From positions 37,864,501 through 37,928,500 of the forward strand of contig CM074865.1 in assembly GCA_037501455.1 (NCBI GenBank): a stretch of DNA of 64,000 nucleotides, read 5' to 3'. A program made the translations under genes and the position numbers. The stretch is from Lantana camara (Eukaryota; Streptophyta; Magnoliopsida; Lamiales; Verbenaceae). A model generated the notes under the pieces. The model did not search any database, was not told the origin of the DNA, and worked only from the letters and a program-made list of their open reading frames with translations. The number at the start of each line of letters is the position of its first letter. Position 1 is the first letter of the stretch. Shown here one piece after another: positions 33,852-45,806 of the stretch.

Positions 33852-36082
33852 ATGCTTCCTCGAAGAGACCGTGACCATTCACCGGGTCATCGCCGTCATC
33901 GAAATCGTTCCCCTACCCCTCAAGGGGAAAATCCTCGGGCCACTCCAGAGAATTTTATGGAAGCTGTTATGAACTATGTCGAAAGGAGACTCCGGGAGAA
34001 TCCACCACCACCACCTCCATCTCCGGTCCCTCCCCCGGTTCAAGAGGGGGGTTTATCTCAAGCTCAAAGGGATTTTCGTTCCTACCATCCACCACAATTC
34101 CATGGTGGGAATGATGAACTTGCTGAGTATTGGCTCGCGGAGATTCAAGACATTTTTCGGGTATGCCGTTGTAACCCTCAAGAGATGGTTGACCTTGCTA
34201 TATTTCAACTTCAAGGAGAGGCCCGAAATTGGTGGAATACGGCGAACATTACACTTTAAGCTAATGGAGATGAACTCACTTGGGTGATTTTTGTGAGGGA
34301 ATTTAAGAATAACTATATTCCACCGTCGGCGAGGACTAGAAGACTTCGGGAATTTCTTGACTTGAAGCAAGCAGGAAGGACTGTTGGTGAATACATATTG
34401 GAATTCAACCGATTGGCCCCTTATGCTTCTCATATCTCCGAGGATGATGAGTTAAAGGCTCTCCAATTCGTGGACGGTCTCAGGTATGAGATCAAGGATG
34501 TTATTGGCGTTTCTAATGTAAGGACTTGGGCTAAGGCAACCGACAAAGCTCTTAAAGCCGAGGCTAAGATTTCAAAGAGTAAATCAAGGACCTTCCATGC
34601 CGGTTTCGGTTCGGGAATGGGAAAGAGGCCCGCATTTCATCAATTACAAGCTTCCAAGGGTAATGATAAGAAACAAAAGGCCGTGGGGGAAAGCTCCGGT
34701 ACTACCGGCATTACCGGCTCCACCACCACAACAAGAGAGACCCGGTTGCACTTATTGTGGACATCCTTCCAATACATATCGCAATTGTCACCGCCGGTTG
34801 GGCCTATATTTGAGGTGTGGAAAAGCGGATTATAAGATTGATACTTGTGCAGAGCCGCCACCAAGAGCACAACAAGGGGGTCAAAGGCCGTTGATCCGGG
34901 CACGTGCCTATGCTGTTGGAGGTGAAGAGCAAGATGCCGATATTGATCCCAATGCCGTGGTAGAAGGTACTATATACATTCTTGGCATAAACATTCATGC
35001 ATTATTTGATCCGGGTACCACCCATTCTTTTCTTTCTTGTGGCGTGGTTCCTTCTTTGCCTCTACTTGTTGCTTGTACCTCTTCTTGCTTTGTGATTAGT
35101 TCTCCTCTCGGGGGGAGCTTAGAGTCGGACCGTGTGTTTAGGGAGGTTCCGGTGAGTTTTGAGGGCCGTGTTTTTCCAGCAGATTTGATCGTGATGCCCA
35201 TAGACAGATATGGGGCTATCTTGGGCATGGATTGGCTCTTCCGGCACCGAGCAAAGGTTGATTGTTTTGAGAAGAAGGTTTGTTTGGGTTCGGAAGTGTT
35301 TGTTGGGGAAGGATTGAAGACTCCGCCACTACTCTCTTTTACTGAAGCTTATGAGTTAGTTCGAAGAGGGGCTACAGGTTTTCTGGCTTATCTTCTTAAC
35401 AAGCCTAAGGATCAAGCCAAGATCGAAGAAACTGAGGTTGTTAAGGATTTTCTTGGTGTCTTTCCGGAGACTTTGGATTCTTTACCACCCGAGCGGGAAA
35501 TTGAATTCGTAATTGATTTGTTTCTGGGAGCTGAGCCTTATTCGAAGTCTCCTTACAGAATGGCTCCAGCCGAGTTGAAGGAGTTGAAAACTCAACTCGA
35601 TGAGCTCCTAGCTAGTGGTTACATCCGACCGAGTTGTTCGCCATGGGGTGCACCGGTTCTTTTCGTTAAGAAGAAAGATGGAACCTTGAGAATGTGTATC
35701 GATTATCGTGAATTGAATAAGATGACAATCAAGAACAAGTACCCTCTCCCTCATATGGAAGAGCTTTTTGATTTGTTACAAGGATCTAAGGTTTATTCTA
35801 AGCTTGATCTTCGATAAGGGTACTATCAGCTACGAATTCGAGAAGAGGATATTCCCAAGATGGGATTTAATACTCGGTATGGGCATTTCGAGTTTATAGT
35901 GATGCCATTTGGATTAACAAATGCTCCTGCAGCTTTTATGGATATGATGCACAGGATTTTTCGTCCGTACCTTGATAAATTTGTGGTGATCTTCATTGAT
36001 GACATCCTAGTGTATTCCAAGTCTCCCGAAGAGCATGCGCAACATTTGAGGATTGTGTTAGAAACTCTTAGAGAGCACCAGC
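33852..36082 (+). pseudogene. Element D gag-pol, first part (gag to RT), broken
   Basis: Starts MLPRRDRDHSP at 33852 with a proline-rich N terminus and gag domain (FHGGNDELAEYW, REFLDLKQAGRTVGEY). A TAA at 34257-34259 interrupts gag, a frameshift follows near 34730, and the zinc-knuckle region ([14 protein letters not shown], then [13 protein letters not shown]) has lost conserved positions. Protease reads [10 protein letters not shown] runs to LDLR, where a glutamine codon has become TAA (35815-35817), then resumes as [11 protein letters not shown] through [11 protein letters not shown] to the insertion of E after 36082. Not functional. Confidence 0.85.
36078..36082. repeat. Target site duplication of element E (left), CCAGC
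   Basis: Paired with GCAGC at 58516-58520; four of five bases match, consistent with one later mutation. Confidence 0.75.
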
Positions 36083-36535
36083 TGTAGCGCCCCAACGCCA
36101 CAACCCCGCACCGTTGTATCACCCAAGTAACTGGGAAGCTTTATTACTCGAGAGATACTTCGGCGAACGGACAGAACATAACAAAGATCAGAGTAACCAG
36201 TGTTGCCAACGCAGTGGAATTTCAGAATAATTTTAAACTTTTGAAAACATGAATGCAACACAGTAGTATATGCATAACCACAGAAACAAGTAGCCATAAT
36301 ATTAACATAAAACATTAGTCCAATAGGAAAAAAAAGGAACATAATAAAAACGGTGTCCAAGTAATTCAGGTCGTAGCCTAAACAAGTTCTCATAGTAAAA
36401 CATGTAACGTAAAGGTAGAGGTAACCACGACTATGCAGGATAAAGGAAAAGTAACTGGCAATCCTGACTTAACAAAAGACCTCCTACAGCTTCAAGATAC
36501 CTGTAGGAAGCGCCGGGCTGCCTACCTGAAACCAT

Positions 36536-36578
36536 GAGGTCAGAAAACAGGGAAGAGGTATTAGTCAAAAGGGACTAA
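36536..36578 (-). promoter_or_regulatory. TTAGTC/GACTAA hairpin and 3' splice-like site (E 3' LTR)
   Basis: Minus strand: hairpin arms TTAGTC and GACTAA (36578-36561), a possible branch point GACTAATAC, then a pyrimidine-rich stretch ending GGTTTCAG at 36536. No TATA-like run beside it. Confidence 0.4.
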
Positions 36579-37052
36579 GTGAGGTAATTTGCAGTAAGAA
36601 AGAGTAATTGGACTTGAAGGGTTTTGAAAGACTTTCTTAGCGACTTTTCCTCAAACCGGAAAGAAACTCTTTTATCTTAAAACGGGGATTTTTCACAAGC
36701 ACACACATCAGAGGTTCTGGTTTATATATCATAGTAGCCATTGGCGCACGCCTCCCGGTCTACTACTAACCATAACGCCAGGGCCCAACATAACACAGTT
36801 TCCAAAGCTTGCTTTCAGAATAACAAAGGTGCATAAGCACACAGAATTCAGATGACTGAACCTTTAATCAAAGCAGTATAACAGTGAACAGAACGTATAT
36901 CAGAGATATTGACTTTAAACTCGAAGCATTGTCCCAAACGGGAAAACATTAACTTGAAAGATAGGAATCTTTGCACCCGAAGGCGTTGATTTTGAAATCA
37001 TTTGAAAACGAAGGAATATTCATGGTTCCAGTTGAAATAGTTTAAACCTCAC

Positions 37053-37134
37053 CTATTTATTTAGATAAGCTGATAGTTGGTAGAAGACAGGGTTCACACA
37101 GTACCCTGCGGATCCCAGAACTAGGTATTATCTC
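37053..37134 (-). other. Candidate exon 2 of split LTR leader (E 3' LTR)
   Basis: 82 nt between GTCACTTACAG and AAATAG/GTGAGG. The pyrimidine tract is weaker than in the other families. Confidence 0.35.
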
Positions 37135-37474
37135 CTGTAAGTGACAGACTACTATGAGCTTAAGGGTCTGAGTCCCACACATGATTAATGATGCATGATT
37201 GAGTGCGGTAGTCAAGTATTGAAGTGTAAGATTGAAAAGAATACGACACATTTAAACAAGGGATAATCTTTCCCGAAGAAAGAATTCGGGCAACCGATTA
37301 GTCTCACTAGAAAGCTCGTATCAAAAGCTTAGAGGTATGTTCTTAGGGTCTTAGAACAACCCCAATGTGAACTTTGAAATCTACTTTGATCCCTTGTTTT
37401 TGAGAATTTTCGAAAAAAGCTTTGACCGTTGAATTCGTCTCTTTGAAATGATCAATTAGGTTAAAAGTCAAAAT

Positions 37475-37800
37475 TCTTGGTCAAGGTTAAAGTCAAAGTC
37501 AAAGGTCAAGGGTCAAAGGTCAAAGGTCACTATTCAAGTATACGGTATATATACTGTATGTATACTGTACTTATACTGTATGTATACGTGTATTTATATA
37601 GTATGTATACGGTATTTATACGGGGATACCTACCGTATTTATACAGTATTTATACAAGGTACATACAATATTTATACAAGAATACATGCGGTATTCATAC
37701 TAGAATACATACGGTATTTATACAAAAGTACATACGTATTTATTAGGGAAATACACATAGTATTTATACGAAAGTATACACGTATTTATACGTATTGGAA
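37475..37800. repeat. GGTCAAA repeats and GTAT...ATAC palindrome array (E 3' LTR)
   Basis: Degenerate tandem copies of GGTCAAA (37475-37529) followed by about 20 overlapping short palindromes of the type GTATACGGTAT or GTATTTATAC (37534-37800). The array occupies the intron-1 position where other families carry CGGCCG palindromes. Confidence 0.8.
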
Positions 37801-39124
37801 TCAAATACTTATACGTATATTATACATGTATACCATAACATATATCAATTGGTCAAGTATAATTATATGTAACAATTAATTAAACATGTAACATTTAAAA
37901 CTATAGGTTATACTTTAATTATGTAACATTAAATAACAGGTAACATTTAATTAAATCATGAAATAAATTAAATTACTTAAGTATGATCATAAAATAATTA
38001 AAATGTAACATATAACATGCTAGCATAATTGTCACATAATTAATTTGTCACAAAATTAAAATACGTAACACATTTCATAATAAACTATACTATAAGAAAT
38101 ATAATTCATAATTCATGAATAATTAAAGCATAAATTAAATCACATAATTCATGCACAAAATAAAACATAAATTAAATCCTAAACCTAGCATACTTAATAA
38201 ATAAATTAAAACATAAAATAAAACACAAATTAAAACATAAATTAAATTAATTAAAACATAAAAAAAATAAGAAAACTAACCTTAAAAGGGGGGAGGAGTT
38301 CGGCCACTAGGGGGAGAGGAAGAGAATGGAGTGAGCACAAAATGAGACCCCAACACACTTATTTATAGTTGTTGGGAAGGACCAAAGTGCAAATAATATT
38401 TATTTTAGGGACTTAAGGTGGGGTACTTTATGAAATTTCCAAAAATAGGTTTCCTTCTTTACATAATTGTCACAGCAGGGGTATTCTGGTAATTTCACCT
38501 TTCTCCTGCGTATTTTTGAAGTTGGAAAAGTGTCCAAGAGCTAGGAAATAAAATTAGCTTCAAAACGGTTACTCACGGGTCGAAATCGGACGTACGGTTT
38601 AAAAGTTATAAGCTTCGGAAGATTTGATTTTCTTGAATTTCGAAAATTAATTAAATTATGAAATAAATACTAGAATAAGATTTAAAGATCTGAAAGGCTT
38701 TCCAAAAATGTAGAAAAATTCGAGGAACGTTATGGTGATGATCTCAAGGGCTAAGTCATTCTAACGAAGGAAATATTTCTTACCGACGGGAATTCTTATT
38801 TGAAAATAAATTCTTAAATTGCTCTGGACACATAAACGAAACCTCAAAGCATTGAAAAGAGAGTTGGAAAATTCCAAGAAAGTAGGTATAGGTTCTTTGA
38901 GGTCTCTTGAATAAAACGGTATAGTGCTGGTTTGGAAATAAGTAGTGCTTATAGGGTTTAAAGGTAGTTTCCCCCCCTTTGATCACCTAATATCACATAT
39001 GAGCACTCAATTCATGTAGGGATGCATGATATGATTTATTAAAAATACGGATCAAGTTCTATAAACACCCTTACGTCGCCCTTAGTTTACCTTTATTGAT
39101 CCGATCCCGAACCGGGCTGTCACA

Positions 39125-39140
39125 ATCTCCCCTCCTTAAG
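39125..39140 (-). other. Polypurine tract (element E)
   Basis: CTTAAGGAGGGGAGAT on the minus strand directly before the 3' LTR. Confidence 0.85.
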
Positions 39141-42100
39141 AAGAATCTGTCCTCAGATTCTCTTCGTGATCTCTAAACAATTTGGGATAGTGCTTTTGCA
39201 TCTTTTCCTCAGTTTCCCAAGTAACCTCCTCAGTACCGTTCCTTTTCCATAAGACCTTAACCAATGGAATCTTTTTATTTCTTAATTCTTGGAATTTCTT
39301 ATCCAGGATCTTAACCGCTTTCAACTCGTAGGTTAGATTAGGTTCTATCGGAACTTCCTCTACTGGCACCACCTGTGTCTCATCGGCAAAGTATTTGCGA
39401 AGTTGGGATACATGAAATACATTATGGATTCCTGTTAAGCTTGCTGGTAGATCTAGGCGATACGCTGTTGGACCCACACGTTCTAGTATCTCAAAAGGTC
39501 TTATGTATCTAGGGTTCAATTTTCCACCTTTTCCAATCCTTGTCAACCCTTTCCTTGGCGATGCTTTCAGAAACACTTTTTCACCCACATCGAACTCTAA
39601 ATCCCTTCTTCTTTTGTCGGCATAGCTCTTCTGTCTGTCCTGGGCGGCTTTCATTCTTTGCCTGATTATCTTAATCTTTTCTGTAGCCCTTTCAATCCAT
39701 TCGAGTACTTTGGCCCTGGGAGTTCCCTTAGAGGTATCCCTTGTCTCATCCATATCCCAATATAATGGAGATCTGCATTTTCTCCCATACAAGGCTTCAT
39801 ATGGAGCTGCTTGAATTGAAGCCTGATAACTATTATTGTATGCAAACTCCACGAGGGGTAAACAATCTTTCCAACTGTCTGAAAAATCCAAAGCACACGC
39901 TCTTAACATATCCTCCAGATATTTAATCAATCTTTCTGACTGTCCGTCTGTCTGCGGGTGCGCCGCTGTGCTGAAATGCAACTTGGTTCCCATCAAGCTT
40001 TGAACATTTTGCCAAAGTTGGGACGTAAACTTTGGGTCTCTTTCAGACACTATACTCACCGGCACTCCATGTAATCTCACAATTTCTTCTTGATACAATT
40101 TTGCTAAGGATTTAACTTTATCCGTAGTCTTGACCGATAGGAAGTGTGCTGATTTTGTCAATCTGTCAACTATGACCCATATACTGTCTTGTCCTCCCTT
40201 AACTTTAGATAACCCGGTAACAAAATCCATGGTTATTTGCTCCCACTTCCGCGTAGGAATTGGTAGTGGTTGTAACTTTCCTGCTGGCTTTTGGTGTTCG
40301 GCTTTAACCTTTTGGCAAGTTAAGCATTTCTTGACATATTCAGCAATGTCTCTCTTCATTCCGTTCCACCAAAACTGCTTCTTGAGATCTTGGTACATCT
40401 TTGTTCCTCCAGGGTGTACTGTATAACGTGTTTTATGTGCTTCATCAAGTATTTCCTTTCGGATAGCTGAAGGCGCACAAACTCTGCTCTTATATCTCAA
40501 GATTCCATCTTCACCTTTACTGAATTTTGTCTCGTCATCCTTCTCCTTGGAATTGAGACACTTCTTAATCCATCCGTCTATAGCTTGTGTCTTTATCAAC
40601 CGATCCTTCAGTGGTGATGAAATTATTAGATTTGCCAACTTAGCTCTAGGAATCAGTTGAGCTGGTCTTCTTGCACACTCTATTGGGTGTCCTTCGACAT
40701 GCGCTATACTAGCCTTTCGACTCAATGCATCAGCCACCACGTTAGCCTTTCCAGGATGGTATTGAATTGTACAATCATAGTCTTCCAGAAATTCCATCCA
40801 CCTTCTCTGTCTCATGTTTAGCTCCTTTTGAGTGAACAAGTACCGTAAACTTTTATGGTCCGTGAACACTTCAAAGGTTACCCCATATAAGTAATGTCTC
40901 CATTTGGCGAGGGCAAAGACGATCGCTGCTAGCTCCAAATCATGGGTGGGGTAGTTGGCTTCATGTGGTTTAAGCTTTCTTGATGCATATGCTATCACCT
41001 TTCCATGCTGCATCAGAACGCATCCTAACCCTTCTTTCGAAGCATCGGTATAAACGGTGTAACCTTCCTTCCCTTCTGGTAATGTTAGTACAGGTGCGGT
41101 AGTTAATCTTTTCTTTAATTCCTGAAAACTCTGTTCACATTTCTCTGTCCATACGAACTTTCCTTCCTTCTTGGTTAATTGAGTAAGTGGTGCTGCTATC
41201 TTTGAAAAATCCTGTACGAATCCTCGATAGTATCCTGCGAGTCCCAAAAAGCTTCTTACCTCAGAAGGATTCCTTGGTTGTTTCCAGTCCAAAATCGTTT
41301 CAATTTTCGAGGGATCCACTTCGACTCCTGAACCAGATATGATATGTCCTAAAAATGAGATCTTTTCCAACCAAAACTCACATTTGCTGAATTTTGCATA
41401 AAGTTTGTGATCCAGCAAAGTGCTCAACACTAACCGAAGATGTTTGGCATGATCTTCTGGTGTCTTGGAAAAGACCAAAATGTCATTAATAAAGATCACC
41501 ACGAACTTATCAAGAAACGGCCGAAAAATCCGATGCATCATATCCATAAATGCAGCTGGGGCATTTGTTAGCCCAAAGGGCATTACTACGAACTCAAAAT
41601 GCCCGTAACGACTATTGAAAGATGTCTTGGGAATATCCTCATTTCTAATTTTCAATTGATAGTACCCTTGCCTCAAATCTAGCTTGGAGTATATTTGAGA
41701 TCCTTGAAGTACATCGAATAACTCCTCGATGTGAGGAAGAGGGTACTTATTCTTCACCGTCATCCTGTTAAGTTCTCGATAGTCGATGCAAAGTCGTAAC
41801 GACCCATCTTTCTTCTTAACAAATAACACAGGTGCTCCCCAAGGAGAAGTACTAGGGCGGATGTATCCTGCCTCTAGTAATTCATCAAGTTGTTTCCTCA
41901 ACTCCTGAAGTTCAGCCGGTGCCATCCGGTAGGGTGCCTTAGAGTATGGCTCGGCTCCTGGAACTGTCTCAATCACAAACTCTAGTTCACGGTCTGGTGG
42001 TAAGGTGTTTAGGTGTTCAGGAAACACTTCTGGGAACTCGTTGACAACCTCCACTTCTTCTATTTTATTCTGATCCTTTGGTCTATTTAAGAGGTAAGCA

Positions 42101-43599
42101 ACGAATCCTGTAGCTCCCTTCTGAATCATTCTTTTTGTTTCCATTGCCGAAATCATTGGTGTTTGTCTTCCATGTCCATTTGATGTCTGACTTTCATCCT
42201 TCCCTAAGAAAACTTCCTTCTTAAAACAATCCAGCTTGACTCGGTACTTATGAAGCCAATTCATTTCCAAAATAATCCCATACTTTGTCATTGGTAGTGC
42301 AACAAGATCCAGGGGATAAAACTGACCATTGATTCTAATAGGGCAACATTTATATACTTGATCCGTTTTAAGGCAAGTTCCTAAAGGAGAACTTACTTCG
42401 AAAAGATATGGCAATTGCTCAAGTGGAAATTGTAAACGCGCACATAATTTGGATGCAATGAATGAATGCGTGGCACCAGGGTCGTATAGGACCTTAACTG
42501 GCGTGTCAAGAACATTTACCGTACCTTCCACAACAGCCGTAGGATCTGGCTCGTCGCATCCATCCAGAGCATAAGCCCTTCCTCTGACCATTGGCTTGTT
42601 TGCATTTCCCGCCACCGCCTTACCTTTGCCTTGATACCGTTGCCGTTCTGGCCTACCTTTTGCTTTTGGACAATTCCCGAGCTTGTGGTCAGGACTTCCA
42701 CAATAGAAGCACTGGCCAGTTTTCTTTCTACAGGTTGCTTCGGTATGCCCTGGCCTATGGCAGAATTCACTTTCAATCTCGTTCTGAAGGGCAAGTGGAG
42801 CTTGCGGGGGTACCATCATTGGTCTCTTTCCTGATCTGAAATTTAACTGATTGGCTGAGCATTTGAATCCCTGTGGTGGTTTCGATTGATATGGCTTCGC
42901 ATGGTTGGCGGTCATCCTGATCTCTCTATGGGCTGCTTCAGTACTCAGAGCAGTTTCAACTGCCTGAGTGTATCCTTCAAGATTTAGAGGTGCCAAAGCC
43001 CATCGTAATTCTGACTTGAGTCCATTGATGAAGCGTTTGGTCTTCCTACGCTCATCGTACAGAATATGCGGTGCATATTGTATCAGTCTCACAAACTTGG
43101 CCTCGTACTCTGCCACCGATAGTGTTCCTTGGGTAAGATTCATAAACTCGGATTCCCGGGCATCCCGACCGACTTGCGGAATAAACTTGTCCTCAAATGC
43201 TCTTACAAACTCAGTCCAGCCGTACCTTATCCCATTTTCAATCCACATATTCTTCGTGTGATTCCACCAATTCAGCGCTGCTCCTTCCAGGAGGAAGGTC
43301 GCAAATTGAACTCGCTCTCTATCCTCCGAAAAGATGTTCATGGCTTCGAAGATCTTCACTAAGCTTGCAATCCAGTTTTCAGCTTTAAGATCATTGGGCT
43401 CTCCGAAGAACTTCTGGGGGTTCATTCGGAGAAACTTTTCAAGTGTCTTTTCATTAACTGAGTTGTAAGCCCGAGCAAATTGCCTCAAAGTCTCCCCAAT
43501 TTCTGGTTGTTCTTGTGGTATCGGTGGAGGACGGGGAAATTCCTCAGGTGGTGGCGGTGGCGGTGGAATGCGTTCACGTGGAGCTCTTCTCGGGGGCAT
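39136..43599 (-). CDS. gag-pol: Element E gag-pol polyprotein, uninterrupted 1487 aa
   Basis: Starts [10 protein letters not shown] at 43599. Gag domain about residues 55-205. The first zinc knuckle has Ser277 in place of its first Cys; the second is complete (C297, C300, H305, C310). Protease DPGATHSF at 373-380. RT about 560-750 reads FIND at 703-706, so the first Asp of the catalytic pair is Asn705. RNase H acidic residues D852, E889, D914, D957. Integrase finger H1055, H1062, C1092, C1095; catalytic triad D1125, residue 1186, E1222, where 1186 is Glu (SERDPKF) instead of Asp. Chromodomain about 1425-1475. The frame is open, but RT and integrase chemistry are doubtful. Its promoter is separated from it by the 10-kb A2 insertion. 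Confidence 0.92.
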   Translation of the reverse strand: MPPRRAPRERIPPPPPPPEEFPRPPPIPQEQPEIGETLRQFARAYNSVNEKTLEKFLRMNPQKFFGEPNDLKAENWIASLVKIFEAMNIFSEDRERVQFATFLLEGAALNWWNHTKNMWIENGIRYGWTEFVRAFEDKFIPQVGRDARESEFMNLTQGTLSVAEYEAKFVRLIQYAPHILYDERRKTKRFINGLKSELRWALAPLNLEGYTQAVETALSTEAAHREIRMTANHAKPYQSKPPQGFKCSANQLNFRSGKRPMMVPPQAPLALQNEIESEFCHRPGHTEATCRKKTGQCFYCGSPDHKLGNCPKAKGRPERQRYQGKGKAVAGNANKPMVRGRAYALDGCDEPDPTAVVEGTVNVLDTPVKVLYDPGATHSFIASKLCARLQFPLEQLPYLFEVSSPLGTCLKTDQVYKCCPIRINGQFYPLDLVALPMTKYGIILEMNWLHKYRVKLDCFKKEVFLGKDESQTSNGHGRQTPMISAMETKRMIQKGATGFVAYLLNRPKDQNKIEEVEVVNEFPEVFPEHLNTLPPDRELEFVIETVPGAEPYSKAPYRMAPAELQELRKQLDELLEAGYIRPSTSPWGAPVLFVKKKDGSLRLCIDYRELNRMTVKNKYPLPHIEELFDVLQGSQIYSKLDLRQGYYQLKIRNEDIPKTSFNSRYGHFEFVVMPFGLTNAPAAFMDMMHRIFRPFLDKFVVIFINDILVFSKTPEDHAKHLRLVLSTLLDHKLYAKFSKCEFWLEKISFLGHIISGSGVEVDPSKIETILDWKQPRNPSEVRSFLGLAGYYRGFVQDFSKIAAPLTQLTKKEGKFVWTEKCEQSFQELKKRLTTAPVLTLPEGKEGYTVYTDASKEGLGCVLMQHGKVIAYASRKLKPHEANYPTHDLELAAIVFALAKWRHYLYGVTFEVFTDHKSLRYLFTQKELNMRQRRWMEFLEDYDCTIQYHPGKANVVADALSRKASIAHVEGHPIECARRPAQLIPRAKLANLIISSPLKDRLIKTQAIDGWIKKCLNSKEKDDETKFSKGEDGILRYKSRVCAPSAIRKEILDEAHKTRYTVHPGGTKMYQDLKKQFWWNGMKRDIAEYVKKCLTCQKVKAEHQKPAGKLQPLPIPTRKWEQITMDFVTGLSKVKGGQDSIWVIVDRLTKSAHFLSVKTTDKVKSLAKLYQEEIVRLHGVPVSIVSERDPKFTSQLWQNVQSLMGTKLHFSTAAHPQTDGQSERLIKYLEDMLRACALDFSDSWKDCLPLVEFAYNNSYQASIQAAPYEALYGRKCRSPLYWDMDETRDTSKGTPRAKVLEWIERATEKIKIIRQRMKAAQDRQKSYADKRRRDLEFDVGEKVFLKASPRKGLTRIGKGGKLNPRYIRPFEILERVGPTAYRLDLPASLTGIHNVFHVSQLRKYFADETQVVPVEEVPIEPNLTYELKAVKILDKKFQELRNKKIPLVKVLWKRNGTEEVTWETEEKMQKHYPKLFRDHEENLRTDSS

Positions 43600-43974
43600 A
43601 TTGTCACTGTATTCATAATATCACCCCAAACAGATATAATGCATGGCGATAAGAATGGTCCATATACTCAATGTTCCACATCAGTAAATAACAATCAATC
43701 ATCAAAGTTGCAATTAGGCACGTAGTCATCAATTCAAAGTGTCACAATTTAATCCATTAAGCAATCATTATTCGCAAGTAACAGAAAACAGTCATATATA
43801 TAGATGCACAAAATGAAATGGTATGATCCATGCACGGCCCTAATGGTATCTTGAAGCATTTCTAAAACTCATGACATGATAGATATAGAAAATGGTAACA
43901 TGCAATGATATGAGTAAAGCCGCAAAAGATAATGTCATATATGCAAAATTTGGAAAAGCTTTTATACAAAGGAT
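43600..43974 (-). other. Element E leader, gag-proximal part
   Basis: 375 bp of noncoding leader between gag and the A2 insertion. It continues beyond A2 at 54060-55130. I see no coding signal here. Confidence 0.6.
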
Positions 43975-43979
43975 ATATC
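43975..43979. repeat. Target site duplication of A2 (left), ATATC
   Basis: Identical to 54055-54059. Confidence 0.92.
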
Positions 43980-44409
43980 TGTAGCGCCCACACGTAGGGC
44001 CACATCCCCCGCACCATAATCCAAACCCGAATACGAAATGGAATGTCCGCACCCGAATCCGAATCATAGCGAACGGGAGACCAAACACACCCTCTAGGCT
44101 AGGCGGAGCTAAACTAAACAGAAACAGAGTGCGCGGAAGCGAATAAATAAAAGCAACAACCAAAAGCATCACAGATATATATATAGATACCAACTCACAC
44201 CTATCCATATAGTATTTACATATAAGTACCAACACTGTTCCTGTACAGATGCCATCCCGGCTCGAACAAAATAGTAAGTAAAACTATACAAATCATAGCT
44301 GTACAAAGACAAAATGATAAAGTGCAGGTATGTAAATGCACCTAACGAGACCTAGACTGACAAGTGCAACAGAAGACACACTTCTCCGCCTAGCTCACGC
44401 TCCCAAAAC

Positions 44410-44490
44410 CTGCAACTAAAAGAGTAAACGAGGAGTCAGTCAACTGACTGAGTGAGGGGGCTAACGCACACCCACACCCTATATATATAC
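44410..44490 (-). promoter_or_regulatory. TATA-like run, hairpin and 3' splice-like site (A2 3' LTR)
   Basis: Same layout as 9472-9554: TATA run, CAGTCA/TGACTG hairpin at 44450-44437, acceptor TTGCAG at 44410. Confidence 0.45.
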
Positions 44491-45204
44491 AAAGCAGAGC
44501 ACAAAGCAAAGGGCGAAATTATGAACCGGAATAGGTTTTATAAACTAAAACTTTCCAAAACAAATACATATACTTTAAAGCATTTCATAAACACTATCCC
44601 GATTCATACTTCTCAAACATACATAACAAACATAATGCTCGGCGAGAACGAGCTTCCAACCTTTACTCCTCAGAACAAACAAAACAGAAATCATACACTC
44701 TCCTCTACACCAATGATGGAAGAGCCACCGGCGGCCCTAACCATCCAAACATATACAGACTCACGAGGGGTAGCGAACCCACATCGTGCCCTCCCCGGCT
44801 TTTACGCCGAAGGCATCGAAATATCACACCTTCCCAAACTCCCAGGGGTCGCGTGTGATACATCGGATGGAGACTACGCACAGGCCGAACCTCGACGGCC
44901 CGAACCGTCCCGAGGGTTCCTTACCCGTAGCTCCTTGGATCCATCCACACATACAAATCATATCATAACAAATGCCAAATCTTTCATGGCAATCTCGCTA
45001 ACAGAATTGTAAAGCCTTTTCCAAAACATAGCTTACATAAGCTTAGTTAATATCTTTTCCCAAAACAAAGGTGTTCACAAGATCATAAAAGTATTCTAAT
45101 CAACACATACATATCTATATATATAATATATAGTCACATGCACAGTCTGAAAACATCACATAAGGCTTTAGGTCGCTTAGCTAATAAAAAGTCCTAAACC
45201 TCAC

Positions 45205-45272
45205 CTTGTGCTTGACCAAAAATGAGCAGACGTGAACAAGCTACGCCTCGGGCTCGTCAACTGGAACCTCCT
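45205..45272 (-). other. Candidate exon 2 of split LTR leader (A2 3' LTR)
   Basis: 68 nt; acceptor TTTTCTTTTCAG, donor CACAAG/GTGAGG. Confidence 0.5.
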
Positions 45273-45535
45273 CTGAAAAGAAAACACGAAAGCCCAAGAC
45301 TTAGACTCTATATGAACCAAAGATGACGCTCGGCAAAATGCATGATTCATGTTCACATATAAAATGTTACAATTAAGTCATATAAATGCATAATTATAGC
45401 ACAACATATTCATATACAATTTATTATGCAAAACAATCAAATTATAACAATTATCATGCAAAAGAAAAGCATTTAAAGTCATAAAAGTGCATAATTAAAG
45501 CAAAGAGAAGCAGTGGCAGCTTCCAGGTTTCAAAG

Positions 45536-45806
45536 AGAAAAATCCACCCCCACGGATTTTTCTAAAGGGGAAAAATCCACCCCCATGGGTTTTTCTAAAG
45601 CTACTGCCTCAAATCCACCCCCATGGATTTTTCCAAAGGGAAAAATCCACCCCCGCGGATTTGATCCAGTAGCACGGTTCCGGCCATGGGAACGGCCGTT
45701 CCCGTTCCCAGTACAAACTGGGAACGGTCGTTCCCACTCTCGGCATGAACAGTAACTGGGCCTAGGAACGGTCGTTCCCAGTTTAAAACTGGGACGGGAA
45801 CGGCCG
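45536..45806. repeat. Hairpin and palindrome cluster (A2 3' LTR)
   Basis: GGAAAAATCC/GGATTTTTCC units followed by four GGGAACGG(C/T)CGTTCCC palindromes. The spacer at 45635-45638 is AAAG, as in A1. Confidence 0.85.

Larger units (their letters stand above)
36083..39124 (-). mobile_element. Element E 3' LTR
   Basis: The 5' end on the minus strand is TGTGACAGCCCGG (39124). A clear TATA box (CTATAAATA, minus strand, at 38368-38360) lies above a roughly 55-nt UTR-like exon ending AAG/GTTAGT (38281/38280). AT-rich repeats follow at 38100-38275, then the GTAT...ATAC array 37475-37800, exon 2 candidate 37053-37134, and hairpin 36561-36578. The GCTAGGCGG stem arms and GCTCGGCGAG box of the other families are not visible here, so E is the most divergent LTR. 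Confidence 0.9.

Noticed and set aside
37477..37879. Tyr/Ile-rich frames in the E LTR as a membrane protein (also at 56868-57270)
   Set aside because: They are direct translations of the GTAT...ATAC repeat array and run on several frames at once.
44452..45012. 186-codon frame repeated at 51849-52409 (and in shorter form in A1 LTRs) as a conserved protein
   Set aside because: It lies antisense to the LTR over the TATA run, hairpin and exon 2 region, and identical copies are expected from young LTR pairs. In the A1 LTRs the frame is shifted or shortened.
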